Assembly (NCBI RefSeq): GCF_003350545.1
Contig: NZ_QQBA01000007.1
Span: 100,099-164,098 of the forward strand
DNA: 64,000 nt
Source of the DNA: Flavobacterium glaciei
GTDB taxonomy: Bacteria; Bacteroidota; Bacteroidia; Flavobacteriales; Flavobacteriaceae
Direction: 5' to 3'
Under the pieces are notes generated by a model that saw only the letters and a list, made by a program, of their open reading frames with translations, was not told the DNA's origin and made no database searches. Positions 35,997-45,139 of this stretch are shown here, one piece after another (within the stretch, counting starts at the first letter, position 1; each line of letters begins with the position of its first letter). The translations under genes and the position numbers were made by a program.

Positions 35997-36374
35997 TTAG
36001 TTGAACTGAGAAGCTATGAATTCAATTAAACTTTCATCATTCATTTTATTAGAAGTACTATCTTTAGTCTCAACATTTTTATATTGTGGAGTCTCTTTCA
36101 AATATTTAATAAATTGTTCTTGAGCAGTACCTGTTCCTGTTACATGCAATTCATCAACATTTTGCATATGAGCAGAAATGTTTTTGAAAAGTTTATGAAG
36201 CAAATCTCTTTCGGCATTATTTGCTGCGTTTTCGCTTGAATTACTGCCTTGTCCGTCAACTTTTTCGTGACCTAAAATTACGAACGCACCTGAATCTACA
36301 TTTTCTCTTCCTACAATAGTTGCATGATGTGAATCCATCCAAACACCAAATTGTTTTTTGTTTTTTTCTGACAT
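35997..36374 (-). CDS. Conserved hypothetical protein, eRF1/host-attachment-like
   Basis: The 125-residue cytoplasmic protein begins with FGVWMDSHHATIVG, has ERDLLHKLFKNISAHMQNVDELHVTGTGTAQEQFIKYL in the middle and ends NDESLIEFIASQFN. The beta-alpha pattern with a central helix and ITGTG-like loop resembles the small eRF1-domain-3 or host-attachment family, an inference from pattern only. I recall similar proteins in many Bacteroidota without known function. It is followed upstream by a small membrane protein gene. Confidence 0.7.
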   Translation of the reverse strand: MSEKNKKQFGVWMDSHHATIVGRENVDSGAFVILGHEKVDGQGSNSSENAANNAERDLLHKLFKNISAHMQNVDELHVTGTGTAQEQFIKYLKETPQYKNVETKDSTSNKMNDESLIEFIASQFN

Positions 36375-36429
36375 TATTATATGTTTTAAATTAATACTTA
36401 TTTCTCATCCTAGCATGATTTATAATTAT

Positions 36430-36603
36430 TTAAACTCCTTTTACAGTTGTTCCAACTGCCAAAACAAAGAAACCAATAAGCAATAGTATATAATTATGTT
36501 CCGTTAAAAATTGAACATCTATGTAATGTCCTATGATTCCAAGTATACCGCTAATCAATCCTATAATCCAAGTTATTTTCTTTGGTGCTGAGGGGTTGTT
36601 CAT
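36430..36603 (-). CDS. 57-residue two-helix membrane protein
   Basis: An ATG at 36603 opens a 57-codon frame encoding MNNPSAPKKITWIIGLISG and two hydrophobic helices (about 10-27 and 38-53) that end in VGTTVKGV. The hydrophobic pattern and the polar N-terminus make it a credible small membrane protein. A -7-like TATTTTTG lies on the minus strand at 36655-36648. It stands 55 bp upstream of the eRF1-like gene on the same strand. Function unknown. Confidence 0.7.
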   Translation of the reverse strand: MNNPSAPKKITWIIGLISGILGIIGHYIDVQFLTEHNYILLLIGFFVLAVGTTVKGV

Positions 36604-37236
36604 GTAAATAATTTTAAATGATGGTTCAAATAATTTGTTTCCAGAAGCAAAAATAATCTATGCGTTGGCAAAAAAGTATTACAATTTCTAGCAATAATTG
36701 TATAATTCACACATTTTCAACATACAAGCTTCGCAATCATCTCTTTATGTCAGTTCCTTAAAATTTGGTGCACATTGAGCTATTTTTCGCAAAAGATTCG
36801 AGGCTTAAAGCCCAAACTAAAGGAAAAAATTAAGCATACAAAAATGAAATCAATAGTACTAAGAAGTACTTCTACAGAGATAAAAAACGATTTATAAATT
36901 ATAAAAAAACAGTAGGTAGGAATGAAGAGCTGATTTATAATAATAAAATACAAATATATTTTCCTTTTATTATTTATTAAAAATACGCTTACCATAAACA
37001 TGGGATTTGCTTGTGAAAGACTTCGAATTGTCCTGCTAATAAATCAGGCAGGAATATAAAAGATAATTTAAAAAAAGTCCTTTTTTATGCTGTCTCTAAA
37101 AAAGATTTAGAATTAAATAATTTTCAGATTACTAATTGATAAAAAATAAAAATACAGGCTGTATTGGTATGTGATTAAGGAAAGTACTGCAAAAAGAAGC
37201 TAATAAGAATCAACAATCTCTTTGTATATTGTATAC
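36604..37236. other. 633-bp geneless AT-rich stretch
   Basis: No frame with convincing protein character; a 73-codon minus-strand frame (36780-37001) is AT-rich hydrophobic noise. Visible items are the -7 element of the small membrane protein (36648-36655), an AGTACT...AGTACT hairpin near 36852, and a CCTGC/GCAGG hairpin near 37033. It may be degraded accessory DNA. Confidence 0.5.
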
Positions 37237-37734
37237 TTACATTTTTACAAAGATATTTGTGTAATAATTTCTACCGGTAGCAGGATCTTTTCTTATTGCT
37301 ATTCCGAAATGAGTAAAATTACCCTCAATATTTTCTTTATGTCCAAAACTTAACAACCAAGCTTTGACGGCTGCTTCAGGAGTTTTATAATTGTATGCAA
37401 TGTTTTCCGCTACCATTTTTGCACCTATTGTTTTGATTATATCTTGAGAACGAGAAACAAAATTATTATGATTAACCACATTATTTGCAATCATATAATA
37501 GTCATGCTGTTCTGATATATGAGATATATATCCTATTTTTTCTAATGCATTCAATCCGATACTAACTCTATAAGTATTAATTAAATTCATAGTTTCAATT
37601 TCGGATTCACTATAATTAAAATTAATTGCTTTAAAAGACGGTGTCTCTACTTCTAGAGTATCGGAGTCTGATGAGCATGAATTCATTGTAATAATTGCAA
37701 CGAAAAACAATAAAGGGCGAATAATAGTGTTCAT
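37237..37734 (-). CDS. CAP (SCP/PR1)-domain lipoprotein
   Basis: A 165-residue product with a lipoprotein signal and lipobox MNSC (Cys20). The CAP domain follows: INTYRVSIGLNALEKIGYISHISEQHDYYM, then VNHNNFVSRS, AENIAYNYKTPEAAVKAWLLSFGHKENIEGNFTHFGIAI. These carry the conserved His and Glu residues of the CAP cavity (His in ISEQHDYYM, Glu in AENIA, His in GHKENI and FTHFG). Bacterial CAP proteins are secreted and mostly of unknown activity. A -7 element TAGTTTTG is at 37828-37821. Confidence 0.85.
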   Translation of the reverse strand: MNTIIRPLLFFVAIITMNSCSSDSDTLEVETPSFKAINFNYSESEIETMNLINTYRVSIGLNALEKIGYISHISEQHDYYMIANNVVNHNNFVSRSQDIIKTIGAKMVAENIAYNYKTPEAAVKAWLLSFGHKENIEGNFTHFGIAIRKDPATGRNYYTNIFVKM

Positions 37735-38107
37735 AATAGTAAAATTTTAAACTTTAATAAAAAAAAATTAATTTGCTGACTGACAATGTTTTAACAACGT
37801 ATTGTTGTCTGATTGTGAAGCAAAACTACCTTAAAGCTTAAAAAAAAAATAAAAACAATCGACGAAATGCACTTTTCTATATTTGAAATGTAGCGTATAT
37901 TACTTTTATTTGAAATTCGAATTTCGATGTTAATCGACCAAATAGCTTTAGAATGTATCGCTATCCGGCTAAAAATACACAACGCTAGTGCGAATATCCC
38001 ATGCATAATTGTTAGCAACCAGAAGAATACAAAAAATAAAACCTAAAAAAGAAAAGTTTTTTATGCCTTTAGAAAAGAGTAAAAAGTAAAATTAATTAGT
38101 TCTTTGA

Positions 38108-38128
38108 AATTGATAATTATTATCAATT
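38108..38128. promoter_or_regulatory. Fur-box-like palindrome
   Basis: AATTGATAAT-T-ATTATCAATT is a perfect 21-nt palindrome whose core equals the 7-1-7 Fur consensus TGATAATnATTATCA at every fixed position. It is 374 bp from the nearest protein start on that strand (the CAP lipoprotein) and 370 bp from tRNA-Glu. The regulated unit is not apparent. Confidence 0.5.
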
Positions 38129-38451
38129 AATACTAGTACATTCATGCACCAAAATATTATTTGATATTGAAGATTCAAAAGAAACTAAATTATATTACTC
38201 CATCCACTAGAATCGGGACTTTTAATTGATTTCATGATTGAAAATAGTGTAGTAGCAAAAGTTTAAGTCTAAAACTGTAGCCCTATATAATATCTGACAT
38301 AGAAATGGAGACTCCGTCAAGAGAAATCATCGGCGTAATACAGCTCTAATTTTACCAAAATATTTTTTTGGAAATAATACCCACTTCTAATGGTTGAAGT
38401 ATTCTATAACCGCATCAGATATAAAATTGTGACATTCTAAATAGGCAATAA

Positions 38452-38483
38452 AAAAAGCCAAGAAAATATTTTCGAGGCTTTAA
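38452..38483 (-). terminator. Terminator of tRNA-Glu
   Basis: AAAGCC (38454-38459) and GGCTTT (38476-38481) enclose a GAAAA/TTTTC inner stem. The A-run at 38450-38456 gives a U-tract on the minus strand. Confidence 0.75.
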
Positions 38484-38500
38484 GATTTTTATTTAATATG

Positions 38501-38572
38501 TAGCCCGTAGCGGAATCGAACCGCTCTTACATGGATGAAAACCATGCGTCCTAACCGATAGACGAACGGGCC
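38501..38572 (-). tRNA. tRNA-Glu (anticodon TTC)
   Basis: 72 nt; acceptor GGCCCGT pairs with ACGGGCT, the D-arm contains TCTATCGGTTAGGAC, the anticodon loop TTTTCAT lies on CATGG/CCATG, and the T-arm reads AGCGGTTCGATTCCGCT. CCA is not encoded. Confidence 0.95.
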
Positions 38573-38735
38573 TTGTTTTGTATTGCGGAAGCAAAAATAG
38601 TACTATTTTTTAGATGTACAAAGCCAAAACCTAAAACCTTCTAATAAAATCAGTCTGTACTGAACTTGTAATTTGTAATCAATTCAGAACTAACACCTAA
38701 CAAAATAAGTTTGCTTTTTTTGTTTTTAGTATTAA

Positions 38736-41423
38736 CTAATAATTCAAACTCAATCCAAAACCTAATCCCATATCACTGTCGTAATGCGTGGTAATTCCAA
38801 AATTTCTCTTAACAATATAACGCAATCCCGCCATGTATTCTTTGTCTGTATTCCACATTAAATTCAAACGCAATCTTTTGGAAACCGGGATATCCATACG
38901 TTCAAATTGCAATCTAAAATTCCCATCGGTATACACTTCAGCTTGAGCTTTGATGAGCATAGGCAGCGTATATTCGACTCCAGCACTCAAAACAGCGCGA
39001 TTGTCTTTAGTATTGGTCTGACCAAAAAGATTCTTTTCCATTTCTCCCATTTCCATTTTTCGGTACCTCCAGTCAAAACCAATGAACGGCATCAGCCATT
39101 GCATTTTCCCGATATAGCGTCCGATATGTGTTTCCGTTTCATACCCGTGATGATTGGTATATCCCAAACGCCACTCGGTACCAATACTCCATCGTGTGTT
39201 TTGAATCATCAACATTCCATCATTTCCATTGGTGGAAAAATCATTTTCAGCCATCAAATGAAATGCTCTATCATCAGCAAATAATTTGCGTTGCGCTAAT
39301 TTTGGATTAGGAATCAAAGGATTTGGCTCTTGATTTTCATAACTAAAAACTCGGCCCATTCCAGCCATCATGTGATAGAGAATGTGACAATGAAAAAACC
39401 AATCGCCTTCAACATTCGCATTAAACTCAAGCGTGTCTGTCTCCATCGGCATAATATCGATGATGTTTTTTAGCGGAGCGTATTCTTCTTTTCCGTTCAG
39501 GACTCTAAAATCGTGTCCGTGTAAATGCATCGGGTGACGCATCATGGAGCCGTTGAAAAGCACAATTCGAACATTCTCGCCTTTTTTAATTAGAATTTTA
39601 TCCGATTCCGAAACTACTTTATTGTCTAAACTCCAAACATAGCGATTCATATTTCCAGATAATTCAAAACGCAATTCTTTTACAGGTGCGTCTTTTGGCA
39701 ATGTTGTTTTAGTTGGTGATTTGAGCATCGCATAATTCAAAGTAGTAATTTCTGATAGTTCGTTGCTATTATAATCAGCTTCGGTCATTTTCATTCCTTC
39801 TTTTTTTGAAGAAGAATCATCCATTTTCATTTTTCCCATGTCATGTCCAGAATGATCCATTCCGCCTTCTTTTTGAACTTCCCCTTTGATTGTAGCAGGA
39901 CCAGTAATTTCAGGATACATCACCACATTCATATCCATTTGATTCAGTGACATTTTCATACCCATATCATCTAAATCTCCATTCATTTTCATCATGCTGT
40001 TCATCATCTTCATTCCTTCAAAATATTTTAATTTAGGCAAAGGTGTAATCAATTGCTTGATACCATCTCCTAAATACAATGAAGCCGATTTTGTGCGATC
40101 CTCTGAAGTTACTAAAAACTCAAAGGCCGTTTTGTCTGCAGGAATAGTAACAACAACATCATAGGTTTCAGAAACGGCTACTATCAATCGGTCAACTTCA
40201 ACAGGTTCCACGTCATTTCCGTCGCTGGCAACAACGGTAATTTTTCCTCCGGCATAATTCAACCAAAAATAAGTTGAAGCACCACCATTAGAAATTCTCA
40301 AACGCACTTTATCTCCAGCCTTAAATTTCCTCACCCCCGACCCCTCTCCAAAGGAAAGTGGAGAAGAAACTCCATCTATTTTACTTTCGTTTTTTCCATT
40401 AATCAGGAATTTATTATAATAGACATCACTTACGTCCATAGCATTCATTCGTTTCCATTCGTTAGCTACTTTGGTTTTAAAATGCCCTGCTTTTACAGCT
40501 TCAGAATAACTTTGAGTAGTTCCTTTTTGAATCGCAAACCAGTCCGTAGCATTGTGCAACATTCGGTGTACATTTTCCGGTTTCAAATCGGTCCATTCAC
40601 TCAAAATAATGGGAATGGTTGGCAAATCATCAATTCCTGCTCTAAAAGTTGGGTCTTCATTTCTTTTATTCATCACAAAAGAACCGTACATCCCAATTTG
40701 CTCCTGCAAACCCGTGTGACTGTGATACCAATGCGTTCCGTGCTGAATAATCGGGAATGTATATTTATGTGTGGTTTTCGGCTTGATGGGCATTTGAGTC
40801 AAATTCGGTACTCCATCTTCTTTATTCGGTAAAAATAAGCCGTGCCAGTGCAACGAAGTATCTTCATTTAATTCGTTATGCACATAAATCTCAGCAATAT
40901 CACCTTCGGTAAAAGTAAGTGTTGGCATCGGAATTTGTCCGTTTACAGCAATCGCTCTTTTGGGTGTATCGCCAAAAGTGACAATCGTATCCCGAACATA
41001 TAAATCATAGCGAACGGTTCGTGGAGGGTCATTTTTAACTATCTTTTTTATCGGCTCCACTACAACTTTACCTTTTTCTGCGACAATGCTTGTTTGATTT
41101 TTAGACAAATCATCACTTGCTGCTTTAGGTTCGATAATAGTTGTTTTTACAGGTACTGCTTTTTTTACAGCTGCTTTAGGTACTTGTTTTTGAACGACTG
41201 CTTTTCTGGTTGGTTTTGCCTTTTCTTTGATTAAATCCATCCCACATTTGGGACATTTTCCGGGTTTACTGGCATGGATTTCTGGATGCATTACACAAGT
41301 GTAAGTTACAGATTGAACCTCTTTATTTGTCCCTTTTTTGTCGCTATCCATACCTTTCATATTCTGAGCAGTCAGCAAAGTTGGGAATATGGCGAAGACA
41401 AAAATTAAAAGTAAATTTTTCAT
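38736..41423 (-). CDS. Copper-resistance multicopper oxidase with HMBD and CopB-like barrel (CopA-CopB fusion)
   Basis: An 895-residue periplasmic/outer-membrane protein (ATG at 41423). Signal peptide 1-20; a heavy-metal-binding domain CVMHPEI...CPKCGMDL at 43-64; a Lys/Pro-rich linker; then a CopA-type multicopper oxidase with all four copper motifs: HWHG (192-195), HWYHSHTG (231-238), HPMHLHGHDF (630-639) and HCHILYHMMAGM (678-689). A Met/His-rich insert (472-550) probably binds Cu(I). Residues about 705-895 resemble CopB, an outer-membrane barrel ending in Tyr. A 13-residue segment SSPLSFGEGSGVR (353-365) looks like a translated repeat. It is the last gene of the copper locus; it should oxidise Cu(I) and retain copper. 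Confidence 0.9.
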   Translation of the reverse strand: MKNLLLIFVFAIFPTLLTAQNMKGMDSDKKGTNKEVQSVTYTCVMHPEIHASKPGKCPKCGMDLIKEKAKPTRKAVVQKQVPKAAVKKAVPVKTTIIEPKAASDDLSKNQTSIVAEKGKVVVEPIKKIVKNDPPRTVRYDLYVRDTIVTFGDTPKRAIAVNGQIPMPTLTFTEGDIAEIYVHNELNEDTSLHWHGLFLPNKEDGVPNLTQMPIKPKTTHKYTFPIIQHGTHWYHSHTGLQEQIGMYGSFVMNKRNEDPTFRAGIDDLPTIPIILSEWTDLKPENVHRMLHNATDWFAIQKGTTQSYSEAVKAGHFKTKVANEWKRMNAMDVSDVYYNKFLINGKNESKIDGVSSPLSFGEGSGVRKFKAGDKVRLRISNGGASTYFWLNYAGGKITVVASDGNDVEPVEVDRLIVAVSETYDVVVTIPADKTAFEFLVTSEDRTKSASLYLGDGIKQLITPLPKLKYFEGMKMMNSMMKMNGDLDDMGMKMSLNQMDMNVVMYPEITGPATIKGEVQKEGGMDHSGHDMGKMKMDDSSSKKEGMKMTEADYNSNELSEITTLNYAMLKSPTKTTLPKDAPVKELRFELSGNMNRYVWSLDNKVVSESDKILIKKGENVRIVLFNGSMMRHPMHLHGHDFRVLNGKEEYAPLKNIIDIMPMETDTLEFNANVEGDWFFHCHILYHMMAGMGRVFSYENQEPNPLIPNPKLAQRKLFADDRAFHLMAENDFSTNGNDGMLMIQNTRWSIGTEWRLGYTNHHGYETETHIGRYIGKMQWLMPFIGFDWRYRKMEMGEMEKNLFGQTNTKDNRAVLSAGVEYTLPMLIKAQAEVYTDGNFRLQFERMDIPVSKRLRLNLMWNTDKEYMAGLRYIVKRNFGITTHYDSDMGLGFGLSLNY
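40328..40367 (-). repeat. Palindromic repeat translated inside the multicopper oxidase
   Basis: The codons for SSPLSFGEGSGVR (with flanking bases) contain CTCCACTTTCCTTTGGAGAG, an imperfect palindrome followed by GGGTCGGGGGTGAGG. I recall this as a widely scattered Bacteroidota repeat whose translation gives PLSFGEG-like peptides. It sits between INGKNESKIDGV and KFKAGDKVRLRISNG, where CopA homologues are continuous. Confidence 0.65.
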
Positions 41424-41629
41424 TTCATTATTTTTTTTAATCTGGAATACATTAAGTAAATCCGTTTGGCTACACAAATTAGAATCTCTGAGTGACCTAT
41501 TATTAATTTAAAAAGCTGTCTGATACTTTTCTCTTTTTCACTACTAATTATAGCTCATTACAAATTTTAACATCCCAAATTAATTTTTAATATTGCTGAA
41601 TTTAAAAAATGGGAAGAGGAATTCTAATT

Positions 41630-42505
41630 TTATTTGTTGTTTTTTAGAATTAATTCCCATTCATCAATTTTCGCTTTCAATTTTTCAGCACCTTTCAGTT
41701 TTTTAAGTCCCATAATTGCTATAGCCTTTTTAGTAGCTTCAATCGCCATCGGATAATCTTTTAGATCTACAGCTAATTTTTGTCTCAAATTTGGATAATA
41801 AAAATTCTCCGGATCCAATTTCTCTGCCTCAAGAAGCCAAGTTATTGCTTGAGAGGCATCTCTATTCGTTATCGAATAATAGTTTGCTGCCTGAAATAAT
41901 AATTTATCATCCTGACTTTTTTTCTGAACTAGGTAGTTATCAATTAACGCCATAGTATCTCCATCTGCTTTACTTTTCAAAGGAATCTTAACCAATGTAT
42001 TCTCCCAAAGTATTTTCATGAACCCTTCCCCTTTGCTATTGATGTCGTTTATTTCGATTGTAAAAGTTTCATAAAAATTTTGAATATGTTCTACAGGTAC
42101 TTTAAAACGAAAAATATCTTTTTTTTCATCGTAACCATTTTCACCGTGCAAAGACGTATCCGAATTAACAATGATAATCCACTCCGTATTTGAAGAAATG
42201 GTGAACAAGGAATAACTGCCCGCTTTTAAAATAGTATCCCCAAAAACAATATCTTCATCCGTAGTTAGTGTGGTACAATCACTAGCACCAGTTCGCCAAA
42301 GTTTATCAAATGGCACTAATTCGCCAAATATTTTTCGGCTTCTGGCCAAAGGTCTACTGTAAGCAATTTTGATTGTTGCACTACCCAATTCCTGTTGCAA
42401 TGAAGCAGATGGACTTGTAGAAGTTAATTTTATTTGAACTTTTTCCTGAGCAGAAAAAATCGATATTTTAAAAAAGAGAAGGACTAGTAAAAGTAATTGT
42501 CTCAT
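41630..42505 (-). CDS. DUF2911 protein with C-terminal TPR-like helices
   Basis: A 291-residue exported protein: signal peptide ending near FSAQ (residue 20), then the DUF2911 beta-domain with ATIKIAYSRPLARSRKIFGELVPFDKLWRTGASDCTTLTT and LKAGSYSLFTI. From about residue 190 there are helices of TPR type (ANYYSITNRDASQAITWLLEAEKLDPENFYY). DUF2911 function is unknown; it is common in Bacteroidota. It lies between the P-ATPase and the multicopper oxidase on the same strand, but an independent role is possible. Confidence 0.85.
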   Translation of the reverse strand: MRQLLLLVLLFFKISIFSAQEKVQIKLTSTSPSASLQQELGSATIKIAYSRPLARSRKIFGELVPFDKLWRTGASDCTTLTTDEDIVFGDTILKAGSYSLFTISSNTEWIIIVNSDTSLHGENGYDEKKDIFRFKVPVEHIQNFYETFTIEINDINSKGEGFMKILWENTLVKIPLKSKADGDTMALIDNYLVQKKSQDDKLLFQAANYYSITNRDASQAITWLLEAEKLDPENFYYPNLRQKLAVDLKDYPMAIEATKKAIAIMGLKKLKGAEKLKAKIDEWELILKNNK

Positions 42506-42529
42506 ATGTTATTATAGTTATTAATTATT

Positions 42530-45064
42530 TTAAAGTTTTAAACTACGTAATCGTAACGCATTTGCAATTACAGAAACAGAGCTGAAACTCATCGCCAAAG
42601 CCGCAATCATTGGCGAAAGCAACACTCCAAAAAACGGATACAAAACACCCGCCGCAATAGGAATTCCCAATACGTTATAGAAAAAGGCAAAAAATAAATT
42701 TTGCTTGATATTTCGCATCACCGCATGACTTAAGTTTTTTGCTTTAACAATGCCTTGCAAATCACCTTTCACTAACGTGATTTTGGCACTTTCAATGGCT
42801 ACATCTGTTCCAGTCCCCATTGCAATTCCTACATCGGCTTGCGCCAAAGCAGGAGCATCATTGATTCCGTCACCCGCCATCGCAACAATTTTCCCTTCGG
42901 ATTGCAATTCTTTAATTTCTTTCAGCTTATCTTCTGGCAAACAACCAGCTTTAAACGAACTTAAATTCAATTGAGCCGCTACTGCTTTTGCCGTATTTTC
43001 ATTATCTCCGGTAAGCATGATGACCTCAACTCCTTGACGCATCAATTCTCTTATAGCTTCAACGCTTGTTGCTTTTATAGCATCTGTAATTGACACAAAT
43101 CCAACCGCAATTCCGTCCACTGATATGTAAGAAACCGTTTTACCGAGTTTTTGCTCGTCTATAATTTTATTTTCTAATTCCTCCGAAACAGTAGCATTCA
43201 CTTGCTCCATCAATTTCTTATTCCCGAGTGCCACTTTATTATTAGTAACAGTGCCAATGACTCCTTTGCCTGAAACCGCTTCAAAATCCTTAACTTCGAT
43301 TAATAAAACTTCTTTTGCTTTCGCAAAATTGACTACGGCTTGCGCCAAAGGATGTTCGCTGTACTGATTTAGAGAAGCGATACTTTGTACTAAAATATCT
43401 TCTTGATTATTCGAGGAATAAATTTTCTCTACAGAAGGTTTTCCTTCTGTAATTGTTCCTGTTTTATCAGTAATCAGAACATTTACTTTATTCATGTTTT
43501 CGAGTGCCTCGGCATTTTTTATCAAAACTCCTGATTGTGCACCTTTTCCAACACCAACCATCACGGACATTGGCGTGGCCAATCCCAACGCGCACGGACA
43601 GGCGATAATTAAGACAGCAATCGCATTAATAAATCCATAAACTAGTGCAGGTTCCGGTCCGAAATTTGCCCAAACAAAAAAGGTAACTACAGAAACAATT
43701 ACAACTATTGGTACAAAATATTTAGCGATTTTATCCGCTAATTTTTGGATAGGTGCTCTGGAACGACTGGCATCATTGACCATTTGCACAATTTGTGAAA
43801 GCAAGGTTTCTGAACCTACTTTCTCAGCAATCATGACAAAGGATTTATTTCCGTTTATTGTTCCTGCTATAACGGCATCTTCTATTTTCTTATCAACGGG
43901 GATTGGTTCCCCTGAAATCATTGATTCATCAATCGTACTTTCTCCATCTGTAATTTTACCATCAACGGGGATTTTATCTCCAGGCTTAACACGCAACAAA
44001 TCTCCTTTTTTGATATCGTGAATAGAAATCACTTTATCAGCTCCTTCGATAATCAAAGTGGCTTCGGTTGGTGCTAATTTTAATAATTCTTTTATTGCTC
44101 CACTGGTTCTGCTGTGTGCTCTAGCTTCTAGTAACTGCCCCAATAAAACCAATGTTAATATCACAGTTGTCGCTTCAAAATAAAGATGCACCGCTCCATT
44201 ATGAGTCTTAAATTCGTCTGGGAAAATAGATGGGAAAAATAATCCAACCAAACTAAACAGAAAAGCGACTCCAGAACCAATTCCAATAAGGGTAAACATA
44301 TTGAGATTCCAAGTAATAATGGATTTCCATGCTCGCTCAAAAAACATCCAACAGGCATAAAAAACGACAGGAAGCGATAAAATCAGTTGTACCCAATTCC
44401 ACTTTTCTGTATCCATAATTTTCATTAATGGATTATTATGAATCATATCTGACATGGCAATAATAAAAATAGGAACCGTAAAAGCTACCGCTATTTTCAT
44501 TTTGCGTACCAAGTCATCGTACACCTTATTTTCTTCGGCATCTGTAGGCTCCATAGGCACTAAATCCATTCCGCAAATGGGACATGATTCAGGACCTTCT
44601 TTGATAACTTCGGGGTGCATGGGGCAGGTATACATTGTTTTACTGCTCATCATTGAAGCTTCTTTGACTAAATCCATACCACAAACTGGGCAATCCCCCG
44701 GTTTATCATATACCTTTTCGCCTTCACAATGCATCGGACAATAGTACTTCCCTTTTGCGTTTTTGGGTAAAATCACGATTGCTTTTTCTTGTGGTTTATT
44801 CGAACTACAGCACGATTTTTCGACTGGATTGGCAGTCGTTTCAGGAGATTCAACCCCATTATTCATTACAATAGTATAGTTTCCCACGACAGTCAAAGCC
44901 TCTTGTAATTGAGTAGTAGGAATATGAGTAGCCATCGTTATTGATGCCACTGGAGGATCCAAAGTAACTGTCGCTTGAATCCCGTTAACAGCATTTAATG
45001 TTTTTTCCACTTTAGAGCGACAACCATCGCATGACATTCCGGTAATTGTGTAGGTATGCTTCAT
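42530..45064 (-). CDS. copA: Copper-exporting P1B-type ATPase with two heavy-metal-binding domains
   Basis: CopA pumps Cu(I) out of the cytoplasm. The 844 residues start with an HMA domain (MSCDGC at 10-15), a linker containing SCCSS, then two HMBDs: CPMHCEGEKVYDKPGDCPVCGM (109-130, counted in parts) and CPMHPEV...CPICGM (147-166). The membrane core has the CPC motif at 489-491, the phosphorylation site DKTGT (533-537), the actuator SGEP (384-387) and GDGINDAPALAQADVGIAMG. Two additional periplasm-type HMBDs in an ATPase are typical of the Bacteroidota/CopB-like branch. It lies 24 bp upstream of the DUF2911 gene, likely co-transcribed. Confidence 0.96.
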   Translation of the reverse strand: MKHTYTITGMSCDGCRSKVEKTLNAVNGIQATVTLDPPVASITMATHIPTTQLQEALTVVGNYTIVMNNGVESPETTANPVEKSCCSSNKPQEKAIVILPKNAKGKYYCPMHCEGEKVYDKPGDCPVCGMDLVKEASMMSSKTMYTCPMHPEVIKEGPESCPICGMDLVPMEPTDAEENKVYDDLVRKMKIAVAFTVPIFIIAMSDMIHNNPLMKIMDTEKWNWVQLILSLPVVFYACWMFFERAWKSIITWNLNMFTLIGIGSGVAFLFSLVGLFFPSIFPDEFKTHNGAVHLYFEATTVILTLVLLGQLLEARAHSRTSGAIKELLKLAPTEATLIIEGADKVISIHDIKKGDLLRVKPGDKIPVDGKITDGESTIDESMISGEPIPVDKKIEDAVIAGTINGNKSFVMIAEKVGSETLLSQIVQMVNDASRSRAPIQKLADKIAKYFVPIVVIVSVVTFFVWANFGPEPALVYGFINAIAVLIIACPCALGLATPMSVMVGVGKGAQSGVLIKNAEALENMNKVNVLITDKTGTITEGKPSVEKIYSSNNQEDILVQSIASLNQYSEHPLAQAVVNFAKAKEVLLIEVKDFEAVSGKGVIGTVTNNKVALGNKKLMEQVNATVSEELENKIIDEQKLGKTVSYISVDGIAVGFVSITDAIKATSVEAIRELMRQGVEVIMLTGDNENTAKAVAAQLNLSSFKAGCLPEDKLKEIKELQSEGKIVAMAGDGINDAPALAQADVGIAMGTGTDVAIESAKITLVKGDLQGIVKAKNLSHAVMRNIKQNLFFAFFYNVLGIPIAAGVLYPFFGVLLSPMIAALAMSFSSVSVIANALRLRSLKL

Positions 45065-45139
45065 TTTTGTATGTTTTTAATCAAACCTACAGCGATATAC
45101 ACCACAAGGTTAATTAGAGTAAATACCGTAAAGCCTTAT

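Larger units (their letters stand above)
37735..38500. other. 766-bp geneless stretch with a Fur-box-like palindrome
   Basis: No protein-coding frame is convincing. It holds a perfect GAAATTC-GAATTTC palindrome (37912-37925), a plus-strand TATATTTG -7 element (37878-37885), a 21-nt perfect palindrome that matches the 7-1-7 Fur box (38108-38128), a CCAAAA/TTTTGG hairpin (38355-38371) and the tRNA-Glu terminator (38454-38481). It may encode a small RNA. Confidence 0.5.

Noticed and set aside
36780..37001. 73-codon hydrophobic minus-strand frame
   Set aside because: AT-rich DNA gives Phe/Ile/Leu runs in any frame; there is no leader, promoter or family resemblance.
37791..38018. 75-codon minus-strand frame upstream of the CAP gene
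   Set aside because: No protein-like pattern, and it overlaps the promoter region of the CAP lipoprotein.
37797..38030. Possible integron attC-like sites (AACAACG, GTTAGCAACC)
   Set aside because: The core sites do not fit RYYYAAC/GTTRRRY pairs, and no integrase is present.
41476..41630. 10-bp inverted repeat (AAATTAGAAT/ATTCTAATTT) between the DUF2911 and oxidase genes
   Set aside because: The arms are short, AT-rich and 135 bp apart; likely chance.
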